A stretch of DNA of 39,691 bases from Lachnospiraceae bacterium (GTDB lineage: Bacteria > Bacillota > Clostridia > Lachnospirales > Lachnospiraceae). The translations under genes and the position numbers were made by a program. This document shows positions 15,734-24,212 of this stretch, one piece after another (position 1 is the stretch's first letter; every line of letters begins with the position of its first letter). The stretch is taken from the NCBI GenBank assembly GCA_024693925.1, contig JAILKH010000099.1, positions 1-39,691 on the forward strand. Direction: 5' to 3'. The notes under the pieces were generated by a model. The model was given only the letters and a program-made list of their open reading frames with translations. It did not search any database and was not told where the DNA came from.

Positions 15734-18004
15734 ATGAAAAGTAAGGTTGACAAAAATAAAAAAAATGATAAAAAAAATAATAAAATTAAGGATGTCAGGA
15801 ATAAAAAATTAATAAATATAGATTTGGTAAAGGCTAAAAGTAAGGGGAAAAAACATGCTGACAAGAATGGAACATCGGTAAAAGAAGCGGATAGGATTGA
15901 GTTTAGAAAGCAAATGCTTTTAAAACTTATGCAAGAAAACTCCTATGTCCCGATGAAAGAGAAAGAACTGGCAGTATTGTTACAGGTTTCTAAGAAGGAT
16001 AGGGATGAACTTAGTTATATTTTAAAAGAATTACTTAAGGAAGGTTTACTTAACATATCAAAGAGAGGAAAATACAGTATTTCCAAATCGGAATACTTTA
16101 AAGGAATCTTCAGAGCCACACAACAGGGATTTGGTTTTGTGGAAGTTGATGGTTTTGACGAAGAATTTTTTGTTCCGGAAAGTGATGTTCATGGAGCCAT
16201 GCATCTGGATACGGTGAAAATCAAGCCGGTATTTGCAAAAAGAGGAAAACGGGCAGAGGCCTCTGTTATCGAAGTTCTGGAAAGGGCTACAAATATTATC
16301 GTCGGTACTTTTGAAAAAGCCAAAATTAATTACGGGTTTGTGGTACCGGATAATACGAGATTTAACAAGGATATTTTTATACCCGTTGAAAGGTCAATGG
16401 GAGCCGTCGATGGTCATAAAGTCGTGGTTGAAATTACGGATTACGGTTCCAAATTTAAAAGTCCGGAAGGGCGTATAATAGAAATACTCGGGCATGAAAA
16501 TGATCCGGGTGTTGATATACTTTCAATAATAAAAGGTTATAATCTGCCGCTGGAGTTTCCCAAGAAAGTTATGAAACAGGCCGAAAAAATTGAAGAAGCA
16601 GTAAAAGATGAAGATATATTTGGACGATTGGATCTTAGAGATGTTACAATGGTTACAATTGATTCTGAAGAGGCCAAAGATCTGGACGATGCGGTAAGTT
16701 TATATATGGATGGAGATGACTATGTGTTGGGAGTACATATAGCAGATGTCAGTGAATATGTACAGGAAGCTTCCGCTTTGGATAAAGAAGCTTTAAAACG
16801 AGGTACCAGCGTGTATCTTGTTGACAGGGTAATTCCCATGTTGCCTCATAGATTGAGTAACGGTATATGTTCTCTTAATGAATCCGTTGATCGTCTTACG
16901 TTAAGCTGTATAATGACTTTTGATAGAAAAGGAAATCTGCTGAAACATAAAATAGCGGAAAGTGTTATAAAAACAAACAAAAGAATGACTTATACGGCGG
17001 TAAACGGTATAATTGAAAACAAAGACAAGGAATTATGTGAAGAGTATAATGAACTTGTACCTATGTTTTTGCTTATGAAAGAATTGGCAGATATACTTAA
17101 GGAGAAAAGAAGAAAAAGAGGTTCTGTTGATTTTGATCTTGCAGAAACTAAAATAGTTCTGGATGAGAACGGTGAACCTATAGATATTAAACCATATGAG
17201 CGTAACAGTGCAACAGGTATTATTGAAGAGTTTATGCTTGCTGCAAATGAAACGGTGGCGGAACATTTTTGCAGACTTGAAATTCCTTTTGTATACAGAA
17301 TTCACGAAAATCCCGATCCTGAGAAGATAAGAAAACTCGAAATGTTTATTCGAAATTACGGATATGGTATAAAAACAAAAAACGATGAGGTGGCCCCCGG
17401 AGAAATTCAGAAGTTGCTGAGACATATAGAAGGAACTCCTCAGGAGGCACTTATAAGCAGACTCACTTTACGTTCAATGCAGAGGGCCAGGTATTCCACA
17501 GATTGCAAAGGACATTTTGGATTGGCTTGCATGTATTACTGTCATTTTACTTCGCCTATCAGACGGTATCCTGATCTGCAGATACATAGAATCATAAAGG
17601 AAAAATTACATCATAAATTAAATAAGGAAAGACTTGAACATTATAATGGAATTCTTAATGATGTAGCATCGCAATCAAGCAGCAGGGAAAGACTTGCCGA
17701 TGAGGCTGAACGGGAGACGGACAAGTTGAAAAAGGCTCAGTATATGAGTGAACATATAGGAGATGTATTTGCAGGCGTAATATCCGGTGTTACGAATTGG
17801 GGTATATACGTTGAACTTTCAAATACTGTTGAGGGACTGGTACATATATCCAAAATTGAAGGTGATTACTATTATTTTAATGAAGACAGTTATGAACTTA
17901 TCGGAGAACATACGGGGAAGCGATATATTTTGGGGCAAACCATCAATGTAAAAGTCAATGCGGTTGATATGTCGATGAGAACGATTGATTTTGTATTGGA
18001 ATGA
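15734..18004 (+). CDS. rnr: Ribonuclease R (3'-5' exoribonuclease)
   Basis: 756 residues. The first 50 are extremely Lys/Asn-rich (KSKVDKNKKNDKKNNKIKD). Then come a winged-helix-like segment (about 55-115, LLKLMQENSYVPMKEKELA), two cold-shock-like RNA-binding domains (about 120-270), the catalytic RNB domain, and an S1 domain at about 677-756 (GVISGVTNWGIYVELSNTVE). The RNB active-site signature is TIDSEEAKDLDDAVSL near residue 308, with the metal-binding aspartates. The enzyme degrades structured RNA and, with SmpB-tmRNA, faulty messages. It lies directly upstream of smpB. A basic C-terminal tail, common in RNase R, is missing here; the basic tract is at the N-terminus instead. Confidence 0.95.
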   Translation: MKSKVDKNKKNDKKNNKIKDVRNKKLINIDLVKAKSKGKKHADKNGTSVKEADRIEFRKQMLLKLMQENSYVPMKEKELAVLLQVSKKDRDELSYILKELLKEGLLNISKRGKYSISKSEYFKGIFRATQQGFGFVEVDGFDEEFFVPESDVHGAMHLDTVKIKPVFAKRGKRAEASVIEVLERATNIIVGTFEKAKINYGFVVPDNTRFNKDIFIPVERSMGAVDGHKVVVEITDYGSKFKSPEGRIIEILGHENDPGVDILSIIKGYNLPLEFPKKVMKQAEKIEEAVKDEDIFGRLDLRDVTMVTIDSEEAKDLDDAVSLYMDGDDYVLGVHIADVSEYVQEASALDKEALKRGTSVYLVDRVIPMLPHRLSNGICSLNESVDRLTLSCIMTFDRKGNLLKHKIAESVIKTNKRMTYTAVNGIIENKDKELCEEYNELVPMFLLMKELADILKEKRRKRGSVDFDLAETKIVLDENGEPIDIKPYERNSATGIIEEFMLAANETVAEHFCRLEIPFVYRIHENPDPEKIRKLEMFIRNYGYGIKTKNDEVAPGEIQKLLRHIEGTPQEALISRLTLRSMQRARYSTDCKGHFGLACMYYCHFTSPIRRYPDLQIHRIIKEKLHHKLNKERLEHYNGILNDVASQSSSRERLADEAERETDKLKKAQYMSEHIGDVFAGVISGVTNWGIYVELSNTVEGLVHISKIEGDYYYFNEDSYELIGEHTGKRYILGQTINVKVNAVDMSMRTIDFVLE

Positions 18005-18113
18005 TCAGATATACGTATTATATGTTTGTAATATGAAATTTAAGGAAAGGAATAATATAGGGTATAAGTATTCTTAGGTGAAGTATATCTTATGCTAAGG
18101 GTTGGATTTTAAT

Positions 18114-18584
18114 ATGAGTAAAGAACATTCGGCATTTAAGTTAATAGCAAATAATAAGAAAGCATATCATGATTATTTTATTGAAGATAAGTATGAAGCC
18201 GGAATAGCATTATTCGGGACGGAAATTAAATCTTTACGTCAGGGAAAGAGCAGTATAAAGGAATCGTATATACGGATAGAAGAGGGTGAAGTATATATAG
18301 TCGGCATGCATATAAGTCCTTATGAAAAAGGGAATATCTTTAATAAAGATCCGTTAAGAACCCGTAAATTGCTTCTTCATAAACAGGAGATAAGGAAGCT
18401 TACCGGAAAATTAACCGAACAGGGTTATACAATTGTTCCTCTTCAGGTTTATCTTAAGGGAAGTCTTGTTAAAATAGAAATTGGACTTGCAAAAGGTAAG
18501 AAGTTATATGATAAGAGGCAGGATATTGCAAAGAAAGATGCACGACGAGAGGCGGAGAGGGATTTCAAGGTAAGGAATCTATAG
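18114..18584 (+). CDS. smpB: SsrA-binding protein SmpB
   Basis: 156 residues, the usual length. SmpB binds tmRNA and places it in the A-site of stalled ribosomes. Motifs: [22 protein letters not shown] at the start, [18 protein letters not shown] in the core beta-barrel, and a basic C-terminal tail [20 protein letters not shown] that folds in the mRNA channel. ATG 18114 has GGGTTGG upstream; the in-frame TTG at 18102 is less likely. It sits 125 bases upstream of its RNA partner ssrA. Confidence 0.96.
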   Translation: MSKEHSAFKLIANNKKAYHDYFIEDKYEAGIALFGTEIKSLRQGKSSIKESYIRIEEGEVYIVGMHISPYEKGNIFNKDPLRTRKLLLHKQEIRKLTGKLTEQGYTIVPLQVYLKGSLVKIEIGLAKGKKLYDKRQDIAKKDARREAERDFKVRNL

Positions 18585-18645
18585 GACGGTTATAAGAATA
18601 TTTCAATAATGATTCGTTATAAATAAATTTTGTTTACAGGATAAA

Positions 18646-18674
18646 TTGACCCTGTATTATATGTAGTATATAAT
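18646..18674 (+). promoter_or_regulatory. Sigma-A promoter of ssrA
   Basis: TTGACC at 18646-18651 and TATAAT at 18669-18674 with a 17-base spacer. Initiation near 18681 would give a short 5' leader removed by RNase P to yield the mature tmRNA start at 18710. Confidence 0.75.
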
Positions 18675-18709
18675 GTTAAGAGGATTCAGGTATGAATTGA
18701 TCGGTACAA

Positions 18710-19053
18710 GGGCTTGTACTGGTTTCGACGGGGGTCTAGCAGTTAGGATAGCCATCCGTGGTCCCATTCCACGTTAAACCGGGGAAATAAATATAAACGC
18801 TAACAATAGAGTAGCTTTAGCAGCCTAAGTGCTGTTTGTCCGCCTTAAGTATCCCGCTGCTTAAGGGTCGGGCATCAAACCTGCGGGGAACTCCCGGGCC
18901 AAAGCTTTGAGGTTCGGGAAGCAAATATGAAGCTACCAAGATGATAAGCCTGTCATTGGGCGTATTGTTGAGGGAATAAAGGTACAATGACTGTGATGGG
19001 AGAGGTCTTAATGAAAGGGCTTTCGGACGCGGGTTCGATTCCCGCCAGGTCCA
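18710..19053 (+). ncRNA. ssrA: Transfer-messenger RNA (tmRNA)
   Basis: Mature ends are set by the acceptor stem: GGGCTTG at 18710-18716 pairs with CAGGTCC at 19046-19052 (two G-U pairs), followed by discriminator A 19053; CCA is not encoded. TACTGGTTTCGACGGGG after the 5' stem is the tmRNA hallmark, and GCGGGTTCGATTCCCGC is the T-arm. The resume codon is GCT 18799, after the expected TAAAC. The tag reads ANNRVALAA and ends at TAA 18826-18828, matching the ALAA protease signal. Pseudoknot-forming GC-rich stretches follow. It rescues stalled ribosomes with SmpB. Length is 344 nt, slightly short but normal. Confidence 0.97.
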
Positions 19054-19095
19054 TAGGAAGAAAGGAGAGCAAAGCTCTCCTTTTTGCATATAAAA
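19037..19095 (+). repeat. 59-bp direct repeat, copy 1 (tmRNA 3' end plus terminator)
   Basis: This stretch, running from the tmRNA T-loop through the terminator to TATAAAA, is identical base for base to 19204-19262. Copy 1 is the functional tmRNA 3' end. Confidence 0.9.
19064..19085 (+). terminator. Intrinsic terminator of ssrA (copy 1)
   Basis: GGAGAGC at 19064-19070 and GCTCTCC at 19074-19080 around AAA, followed by TTTTT. It lies 11 bases past the tmRNA end and belongs to the 59-bp duplicated segment. Confidence 0.9.
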
Positions 19096-19203
19096 AAGTG
19101 AGTAGGGAATCGAACGGCAAGGCCGAGGGGGAAGCCCGAGAGGAAGCTCCGGTGGAGGTTCCGTGCCGAAGCCCGGCCTGAAAGGCGGCAAAGCCGCCGG
19201 CGG
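19096..19203. repeat. GC-rich tandem mini-hairpin block between the two repeats
   Basis: This 108-base block is far more GC-rich than the surrounding DNA and holds a string of tiny perfect stems: CGGC/GCCG 19115-19125 (loop AAG), GGG/CCC 19128-19137 (loop GAAG), GAG/CTC 19140-19149 (loop GAAG) and GGCGGC/GCCGCC 19184-19198 (loop AAA). It begins with GGGAATCGAAC at 19105-19115, the exact reverse complement of the tmRNA T-loop at 19033-19043. GGGAATC 19105-19111 can also pair with GATTCCC 19204-19210 to close the whole block. No protein is supported. Confidence 0.7.
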
Positions 19204-19262
19204 GATTCCCGCCAGGTCCATAGGAAGAAAGGAGAGCAAAGCTCTCCTTTTTGCATATAAAA
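19204..19262 (+). repeat. 59-bp direct repeat, copy 2
   Basis: A perfect second copy of 19037-19095, including the terminator hairpin GGAGAGC/GCTCTCC at 19231-19247 with TTTTT at 19248-19252. Just before it the T-loop TTCG of the tmRNA is missing, so this is not a second working tmRNA end. It may also help end transcription of the opposing phosphatase gene. Confidence 0.9.
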
Positions 19263-19264
19263 TG

Positions 19265-20041
19265 TTAAATATTTATTGGGATCAGTTTAACTGTATTATC
19301 TCCATATTTTATATTGTTGGATTTAAGAAAATCCGTGAAGCCTTCTAAATTTTCAGGCTGCCTGACTACGTCCGGTTTATGGGCATCACATCCTATAATG
19401 AAATCAGCTCCCATTTCAGAGGCTAATTTAAAGAACCGGTTACAGGGATAGTTCCGTTTGTCGAGAAAACCATACATATTTATTTCCAAAGGAATATTAA
19501 GGTCGATGGAAGCTGCGATAAGATGTTGCATATGTTTTTGGAAGGTAAGGTCATCGCCGGTATAATTAATAAGATCGGGATGAGCCAGGTAACTGAACAT
19601 TCCTGTTTTCATACCTTCGATAGTATAGTCAACATATGATTTGAGAATCTTTTCGTCACCGGTTTTACTGCCGGCATAAAAACCATCTATTTCATCCGGT
19701 ACATTATGCTGCCCCTGGATAATATAATCAATCGGATAATCCTGCAGGATATTCATAAGCTTATTAAAATATTTAATTGAGTATTCGACTTCAAAACCTA
19801 TGAGTAATTGGATTTTATCTTTATATTCTTCCCGGAGTTGTAATAAAACTTCAATGTATTCGGGAAGCTGCCCCATTGACATTCTTATATTGGAGGTAAA
19901 ATCATTGGGGTAGGGCTGTGGTACATGGTCGGAAAACCCCAAAATTCTAAAGCCTTGTGAAATTGCATGTTCAATATATTCGCGTTCCGTTCCGACGGCA
20001 TGCTTGCAGCGGACTGTATGAGTATGATAATTAGCTAGCAT
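19265..20041 (-). CDS. PHP-domain phosphatase, histidinol-phosphatase type
   Basis: 258 residues, the usual size of HisJ/HisK-type histidinol phosphatases, which remove phosphate in the penultimate steps of histidine synthesis. The N-terminal motif is NYHTHTVRCKHA, with the metal-binding HTH. Other metal ligands appear as GFSDHVPQPYP, a conserved glutamate in GFEVEYS, GQHNVP, and late FIIGCDAHKPDVV with the final DAH. The ribosome site GGAGAA lies inside the end of the upstream GGDEF gene, and the two overlap by 11 bases. No other histidine genes are nearby, so other phosphoester substrates are possible. Confidence 0.82.
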   Translation of the reverse strand: MLANYHTHTVRCKHAVGTEREYIEHAISQGFRILGFSDHVPQPYPNDFTSNIRMSMGQLPEYIEVLLQLREEYKDKIQLLIGFEVEYSIKYFNKLMNILQDYPIDYIIQGQHNVPDEIDGFYAGSKTGDEKILKSYVDYTIEGMKTGMFSYLAHPDLINYTGDDLTFQKHMQHLIAASIDLNIPLEINMYGFLDKRNYPCNRFFKLASEMGADFIIGCDAHKPDVVRQPENLEGFTDFLKSNNIKYGDNTVKLIPINI

Positions 20042-21965
20042 TGTATTCTCCTATATTATGTTTATCGTTTTTTTTCATTGCTGCTTTGTTTAGGTACATT
20101 TCTTTATCTGCACGTTTTACAACATCTGACACTTTGTAATCCGTATTCGGATCAAAAATGGAGAAACCGCTTGCTATAGATACATATTTGGAGTCTGTAA
20201 GTTTTAAAGCAGATACTGAATTCATATGGTTTTGTATTTGTTGTATCAGTGTATCGATGTTTTCGAGATCTTCACCAAGTAAAATGACAATAAATTCGTC
20301 GCCGCCTATTCTGTATATCGGGCTATGCTTAAAAGTGTTACAGATCAGTTTGCAACATCTCATAATATATATATCACCTGCGTCGTGTCCGTAGGTATCA
20401 TTTATTATTTTTAGATCGTTTATATCAAACATAACTATACCGAAGCGGAGGTTTGGGTTGAGATTAATTTCTGTTTGCAGATATCTTTCTTTGTCTTCAT
20501 AAGCGGTTCGGTTGTTAACATTCGTCAGCGGATCTCTTCGCATAATATCAATCAGACGTTTGTTAAGAAGATTTAAACTAAGGGATTGGCGAAATTTTTC
20601 AAGAGCCATGGATAAACGTTCTGTGTATGTCTGAAGACTGTGATTGCGTATGGAATCAATTGCATCTCTAAATATAACATATCCAAAAGATTCTGCATTA
20701 TTATGGATAGGCAGGAAAGTATATAAATGATTGGCGCCCTGTCCGGTATATCCGGGAATTATTTTTGTGGTATTAATAGTTTCCTGCTTAAATTCTATGC
20801 CATCCTCAGTGGAATAAATTATATCCATTTCCTCACTGTATCCGCTTCCGGCAAGCTTTATATTTCTGTCATAAATTGAGGGACCAAATCTTTGGTCAAA
20901 TAAAATATGAAAAGAATTCCCTTCATAATCATGGTCATAAGTATATAGTTCTTTAATAGATTTTCTAAATGAATCAAATGACTGCGCGTCCATGGTGGTT
21001 TCGTCTATTCTGTTTAATTTGCGGTTGAAATAAGTGGTTTCCGAACGCTGACGTACTGCAATTCTTGCAGACATTCGACGTATGCTGTCACTGTCACGGT
21101 GATCAAAACAACCGCAGCTTTCCCCGGGGATGAATCTGGCGGAAACCGTATGAGTCATTGGAGCGGTATGTCCGGTAATCAGATTTAACCATAATTCACC
21201 GCTTTTTTTTCCCATTTCATAAAAACACTGGTCTACCGAAGCGATTGAAGGATAAAACATTCTGCTATCATTTATATAATCGAACCCGGTTACTATTATA
21301 TCTTCCGGAACGGAATATTCATTATCGGAGAGGGTAAGGCAGGTTTGCATGGCAAGCCCATCATTTGCACAAATAATAGCATCCGGCGGAGTCCAGCCCG
21401 ATGCTATGTGTTTGTTAAGATAGTCGGCGACCTTTTCATTTTCCCAATTTGTATAGAAAACATCTATCAGAGCATCGGACATATTGTTTTCATTAAGTAC
21501 TGCCTCGATTGCCTCAAGTCTTACCTGTGAGTCTACGGATTCTCTGTTGCCGGCAAAAAACAGAAGGGATTTAACGTTATGTTCAAAAATCAGATGTTCA
21601 CCCAGCCGGTGAGAAGCATCATAATTGTCGGAGTGTACAAAATACATATTATCAATAGGTTTACCTTGGGATATAACAGGTATAGATAATTTATTTAAGC
21701 GGCTTATTAAATTATTTAGTTCATCGGAATATCCAATGCTGCTTGTAAACAGAATAACCCCCTCGAAAATACCATAATCAGGGAGATGAAAGATGTTAAG
21801 GTCACTTTGTATTTTTGAAGGCTTGTCCGAATATGAAGGATAACAGTTAAATAGAAAAATATCCGAGTCTGTATTTTTTAAAGATTCGGTTAATCCGTCA
21901 ATGAATTCCGCTAATATTTCACATCCCCATCCGGTTGCCAATAATGCTATTTTTTTCTTCATCAT
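20031..21965 (-). CDS. Cytosolic sugar-binding-like/GGDEF diguanylate cyclase
   Basis: About 644 residues with no signal peptide or membrane segment. The first 290 resemble the periplasmic-binding-protein type 1 (LacI-like) sensor fold: KKIALLATGWGCEILAEFI, HSDNYDASHRLGEHLI, then ICANDGLAMQTCLTL and PEDIIVTGFDYINDSRMF. There is no helix-turn-helix. A middle region (about 290-480) has no clear family. The C-terminal GGDEF domain is intact: FDINDLKIINDTYGHDAGD and YRIGGDEFIVIL, so it should make cyclic di-GMP. ATG 21965 is favoured by AAGGACAGG just upstream; the frame can start at 22007. It is the first gene of a two-gene unit with the PHP phosphatase. Ligand is unknown; a sugar is a guess from LacI relatives. 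Confidence 0.85.
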   Translation of the reverse strand: MMKKKIALLATGWGCEILAEFIDGLTESLKNTDSDIFLFNCYPSYSDKPSKIQSDLNIFHLPDYGIFEGVILFTSSIGYSDELNNLISRLNKLSIPVISQGKPIDNMYFVHSDNYDASHRLGEHLIFEHNVKSLLFFAGNRESVDSQVRLEAIEAVLNENNMSDALIDVFYTNWENEKVADYLNKHIASGWTPPDAIICANDGLAMQTCLTLSDNEYSVPEDIIVTGFDYINDSRMFYPSIASVDQCFYEMGKKSGELWLNLITGHTAPMTHTVSARFIPGESCGCFDHRDSDSIRRMSARIAVRQRSETTYFNRKLNRIDETTMDAQSFDSFRKSIKELYTYDHDYEGNSFHILFDQRFGPSIYDRNIKLAGSGYSEEMDIIYSTEDGIEFKQETINTTKIIPGYTGQGANHLYTFLPIHNNAESFGYVIFRDAIDSIRNHSLQTYTERLSMALEKFRQSLSLNLLNKRLIDIMRRDPLTNVNNRTAYEDKERYLQTEINLNPNLRFGIVMFDINDLKIINDTYGHDAGDIYIMRCCKLICNTFKHSPIYRIGGDEFIVILLGEDLENIDTLIQQIQNHMNSVSALKLTDSKYVSIASGFSIFDPNTDYKVSDVVKRADKEMYLNKAAMKKNDKHNIGEYNAS

Positions 21966-22088
21966 CCTGTCCTTCTTAATGATTTGATCAGAGTTATTTA
22001 TTAACATAATATAAGTATATAACAGTTAATACAAAAGCGAAAGGCTATAATTGGTACTTTATACCGGAACAAGTGGGTGAAAAGTTAA

Positions 22089-22117
22089 TTGAATTTGTTT
22101 ATATATTAAAGTATTAT
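22089..22117 (+). promoter_or_regulatory. Putative sigma-A promoter for the DUF3592 gene
   Basis: TTGAAT at 22089-22094 and TATTAT at 22112-22117, 17 bases apart, within the divergent gap 22008-22174. Start codon is 58 bases beyond the -10. Confidence 0.5.
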
Positions 22118-22174
22118 AAAGTCAGAAAAAATCATGGTCACAGAAAATAATATGTGATCATCGGGGAGAATAAG

Positions 22175-22612
22175 ATGGATAATTCATTGCGGATATCCGC
22201 CTTTACTGTAGGTGTCATCTTAATATTGTTTGGACTTATATCAATTTTTTATTTGAGCAGTTTAAGTGAACAAAAAATAGAGCGATGCACCGAAGAAGTC
22301 AGGGCGACGGTTGTAAAGGTAAAAGAAAAGGGTAAAAAAGAGAATAAAAGTCAGGAATATGTAACTGATATTGAGTATGAGATAGATGATGAAGCATATA
22401 AAGTAAGGTATGTTTTAAAAGAATATTATGAAGTGGGGGCAAAGATTGACGTTATGTATAATCCTGAAAATACATCGGAATATTATATACCGGGTTGGGA
22501 TCCGAACGGCAATAATAATCGTATAATCGGTATTATATCATTGATGACCGGGATTGTTATAATTGCGATAGCCGGTGGTATAATTACGACAAGAACCTTT
22601 GGCGATTTTTAA
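22175..22612 (+). CDS. DUF3592-type membrane protein
   Basis: 145 residues. A first membrane segment (AFTVGVILILFGLISIFYL) and a last one (IIGIISLMTGIVIIAIAGGII) enclose an external or cytosolic beta-rich domain of about 75 residues. That domain has VRATVVKVKEKG, DIEYEIDDEAYKVRYVL and GAKIDVMYNPENTSEYY, the pattern of DUF3592 proteins, whose role is unknown. ATG 22175 is chosen because GGGGAG lies 8 bases before it; the frame opens at GTG 22154. It precedes the flavoprotein gene by 39 bases with no terminator, so co-transcription is possible. Confidence 0.75.
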   Translation: MDNSLRISAFTVGVILILFGLISIFYLSSLSEQKIERCTEEVRATVVKVKEKGKKENKSQEYVTDIEYEIDDEAYKVRYVLKEYYEVGAKIDVMYNPENTSEYYIPGWDPNGNNNRIIGIISLMTGIVIIAIAGGIITTRTFGDF

Positions 22613-22651
22613 TCCGGTAACCGGTGTATAGGATTTTAAGTTGATTTATAG

Positions 22652-24076
22652 ATGAATATGAGAATTGATCATAAAACAAATACTAATTCAAGGAAAAAGA
22701 ACAGATCGAAGAAGGCATCGGATAATAATGATTTTCTGTCTGCATTTAATAATTGTGTAATAAAAAAGGAGAATAATGCAGATGTGGTCGTGATAGGAGC
22801 CGGACCTGCAGGTTTGATGGCGGCTATTCAGGCGGCAAGGCTTGGGGCTTACGTTATGGTTCTTGAAAAAAATGATAAGCCGTTAAAAAAATTATATGCC
22901 ACGGGTAACGGAAGGTGCAATTTTTCGAATCTGAATATGGATGATAAGGTATATAGAGGTAATAACAGTGATTTTGCAATGAAAATAGTTGATTACTATG
23001 ACCGTAATGATCTTCTTTTGTTTTTTCATGAACTTGGTATGATGACAAAGCATATAGGAGATTATATATATCCTTATAATGAACAGGCAAGATCTGTTGC
23101 ATCGGTTCTGCTTCTTGAATGCAGAAGACTGGGGATAGACATTATATGTAATGAACCTGCTATAGATATTATAACAAGAGATGTCGGTTTTACGGTAAAT
23201 GCTTATGAACATAAATATCATTGCCTTAAGGTAATAGTTGCTCCCGGAGGAAAAGCCAGTCCGGTGCATGGTAGTGACGGAAATTTTAATAATGTACTAT
23301 TATCATTGGGTCATCATATGATAAGCCAGCAACCGGCACTTGTACCGCTTGGATTTGTGGATTCAAAGCTTGCGGAACTTGCGGGAGTAAGAGTTAAGTG
23401 TGGAGTGAAATTAGAGGTTGAGGGAAATATAATATCATCTGAGAAGGGTGAGATCATATTTAATAAAGATAACATAAGCGGAATTCCCATAATGCAAATG
23501 AGCAGATATGCAACTACAGAACTTGTTTATAATAAATCGGTGGCGGTACATATAAATATGTTTCCGGATATATCTGTGGAAGAGTTGGCTGGGTTTATCA
23601 ATACGACTTTTGGGGGAGAATTTGGTATCTTTGATGAAACTATTTCGGGCGAGGAACATATAAATGCAAAGAATACTCCTTTGGGGAGAGAGAGAAATGC
23701 ACTTGAAGCATTGTCTTTATGTCTTAATGAAAAATTGGCGAGGATATGTCTGGAAAGAGCCTCAATAATTCCCAAGAGTCTGGCTGGAAATGTATCTACA
23801 CAGCAATTGAATAAATTGGCAGATGTTTTATCGGATTTTGTGGTTGATATAGATAAAGATGCGGGCTTCGAAAGAGCGCAGGTTACTGCAGGCGGAATTC
23901 CGGTTGATGAAATAACTGATAATATGGAATCACGTAAGGTTCCGGGATTATATATTATCGGAGAAATATGTGATGTTGACGGAACATGCGGCGGTTATAA
24001 TCTTCAGTGGGCTTTTTCCGGGGGTGCTGTTTCGGGTAGAGCGGCGGTAGAAAGTATCAGAAGCACATATTTATAA
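22652..24076 (+). CDS. HI0933-family (BaiN/RdsA-like) FAD-dependent oxidoreductase
   Basis: 474 residues. The FAD-binding Rossmann motif is ADVVVIGAGPAGLMAA (about residues 43-58). It is followed by EKNDKPLKKLYATGNGRCNFSN, the signature of the HI0933 group, and near the C-terminus TAGGIPVDEI and GLYIIGEICDVDGTCGGYNLQWAFSGG (split motif, FAD contacts). Family members reduce various substrates, including bile-acid intermediates in some gut clostridia, but most are uncharacterised. The 42-residue N-terminal Lys/Asn/Ser-rich extension before the Rossmann motif is unusual. No ribosome site is seen before ATG 22652, whereas AAGGAG occurs at about 22767 near an in-frame GTG, so the true start is uncertain. 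Confidence 0.85.
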   Translation: MNMRIDHKTNTNSRKKNRSKKASDNNDFLSAFNNCVIKKENNADVVVIGAGPAGLMAAIQAARLGAYVMVLEKNDKPLKKLYATGNGRCNFSNLNMDDKVYRGNNSDFAMKIVDYYDRNDLLLFFHELGMMTKHIGDYIYPYNEQARSVASVLLLECRRLGIDIICNEPAIDIITRDVGFTVNAYEHKYHCLKVIVAPGGKASPVHGSDGNFNNVLLSLGHHMISQQPALVPLGFVDSKLAELAGVRVKCGVKLEVEGNIISSEKGEIIFNKDNISGIPIMQMSRYATTELVYNKSVAVHINMFPDISVEELAGFINTTFGGEFGIFDETISGEEHINAKNTPLGRERNALEALSLCLNEKLARICLERASIIPKSLAGNVSTQQLNKLADVLSDFVVDIDKDAGFERAQVTAGGIPVDEITDNMESRKVPGLYIIGEICDVDGTCGGYNLQWAFSGGAVSGRAAVESIRSTYL

Positions 24077-24112
24077 AATATTGCAATAACCTCGATAAAT
24101 TGAATTGAATGA

Positions 24113-24142
24113 TTGACCGGATTCTATTTGGAGGTATATACT
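24113..24142 (+). promoter_or_regulatory. Putative sigma-A promoter for the GGDEF-EAL gene
   Basis: TTGACC at 24113-24118 and TATACT at 24137-24142 with an 18-base spacer, about 70 bases before ATG 24213. Confidence 0.5.
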
Positions 24143-24212
24143 TAAAATGAATATAGTTTGTATTGTATGTGGGACAATATACAGATATTTATGAGAATTT
24201 AGCGGGGATTAT

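Noticed and set aside
19096-19203. CRISPR array
   Set aside because: There are just two copies of a 59-bp repeat with one spacer-like block, the repeat is a tmRNA end plus terminator, and no cas gene is present.
18817-19256. Minus-strand open frames over the tmRNA and repeats (WTWRESNPRP-like, GGNRTRVRK-like)
   Set aside because: These are the well-known false proteins produced by reading the antisense of tRNA/tmRNA T-arms; the stretch is tmRNA, terminators and repeats.
19204-19262. A second tmRNA or tRNA gene at the repeat copy
   Set aside because: Only the last part of the T-arm and acceptor strand is present, the T-loop TTCG is deleted, and no 5' half lies upstream.
18987-19348. Plus-strand open frames starting at 18987 and 19163
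   Set aside because: They read through the tmRNA 3' domain, the terminators and the GC-rich repeat, and have no ribosome site or family match.
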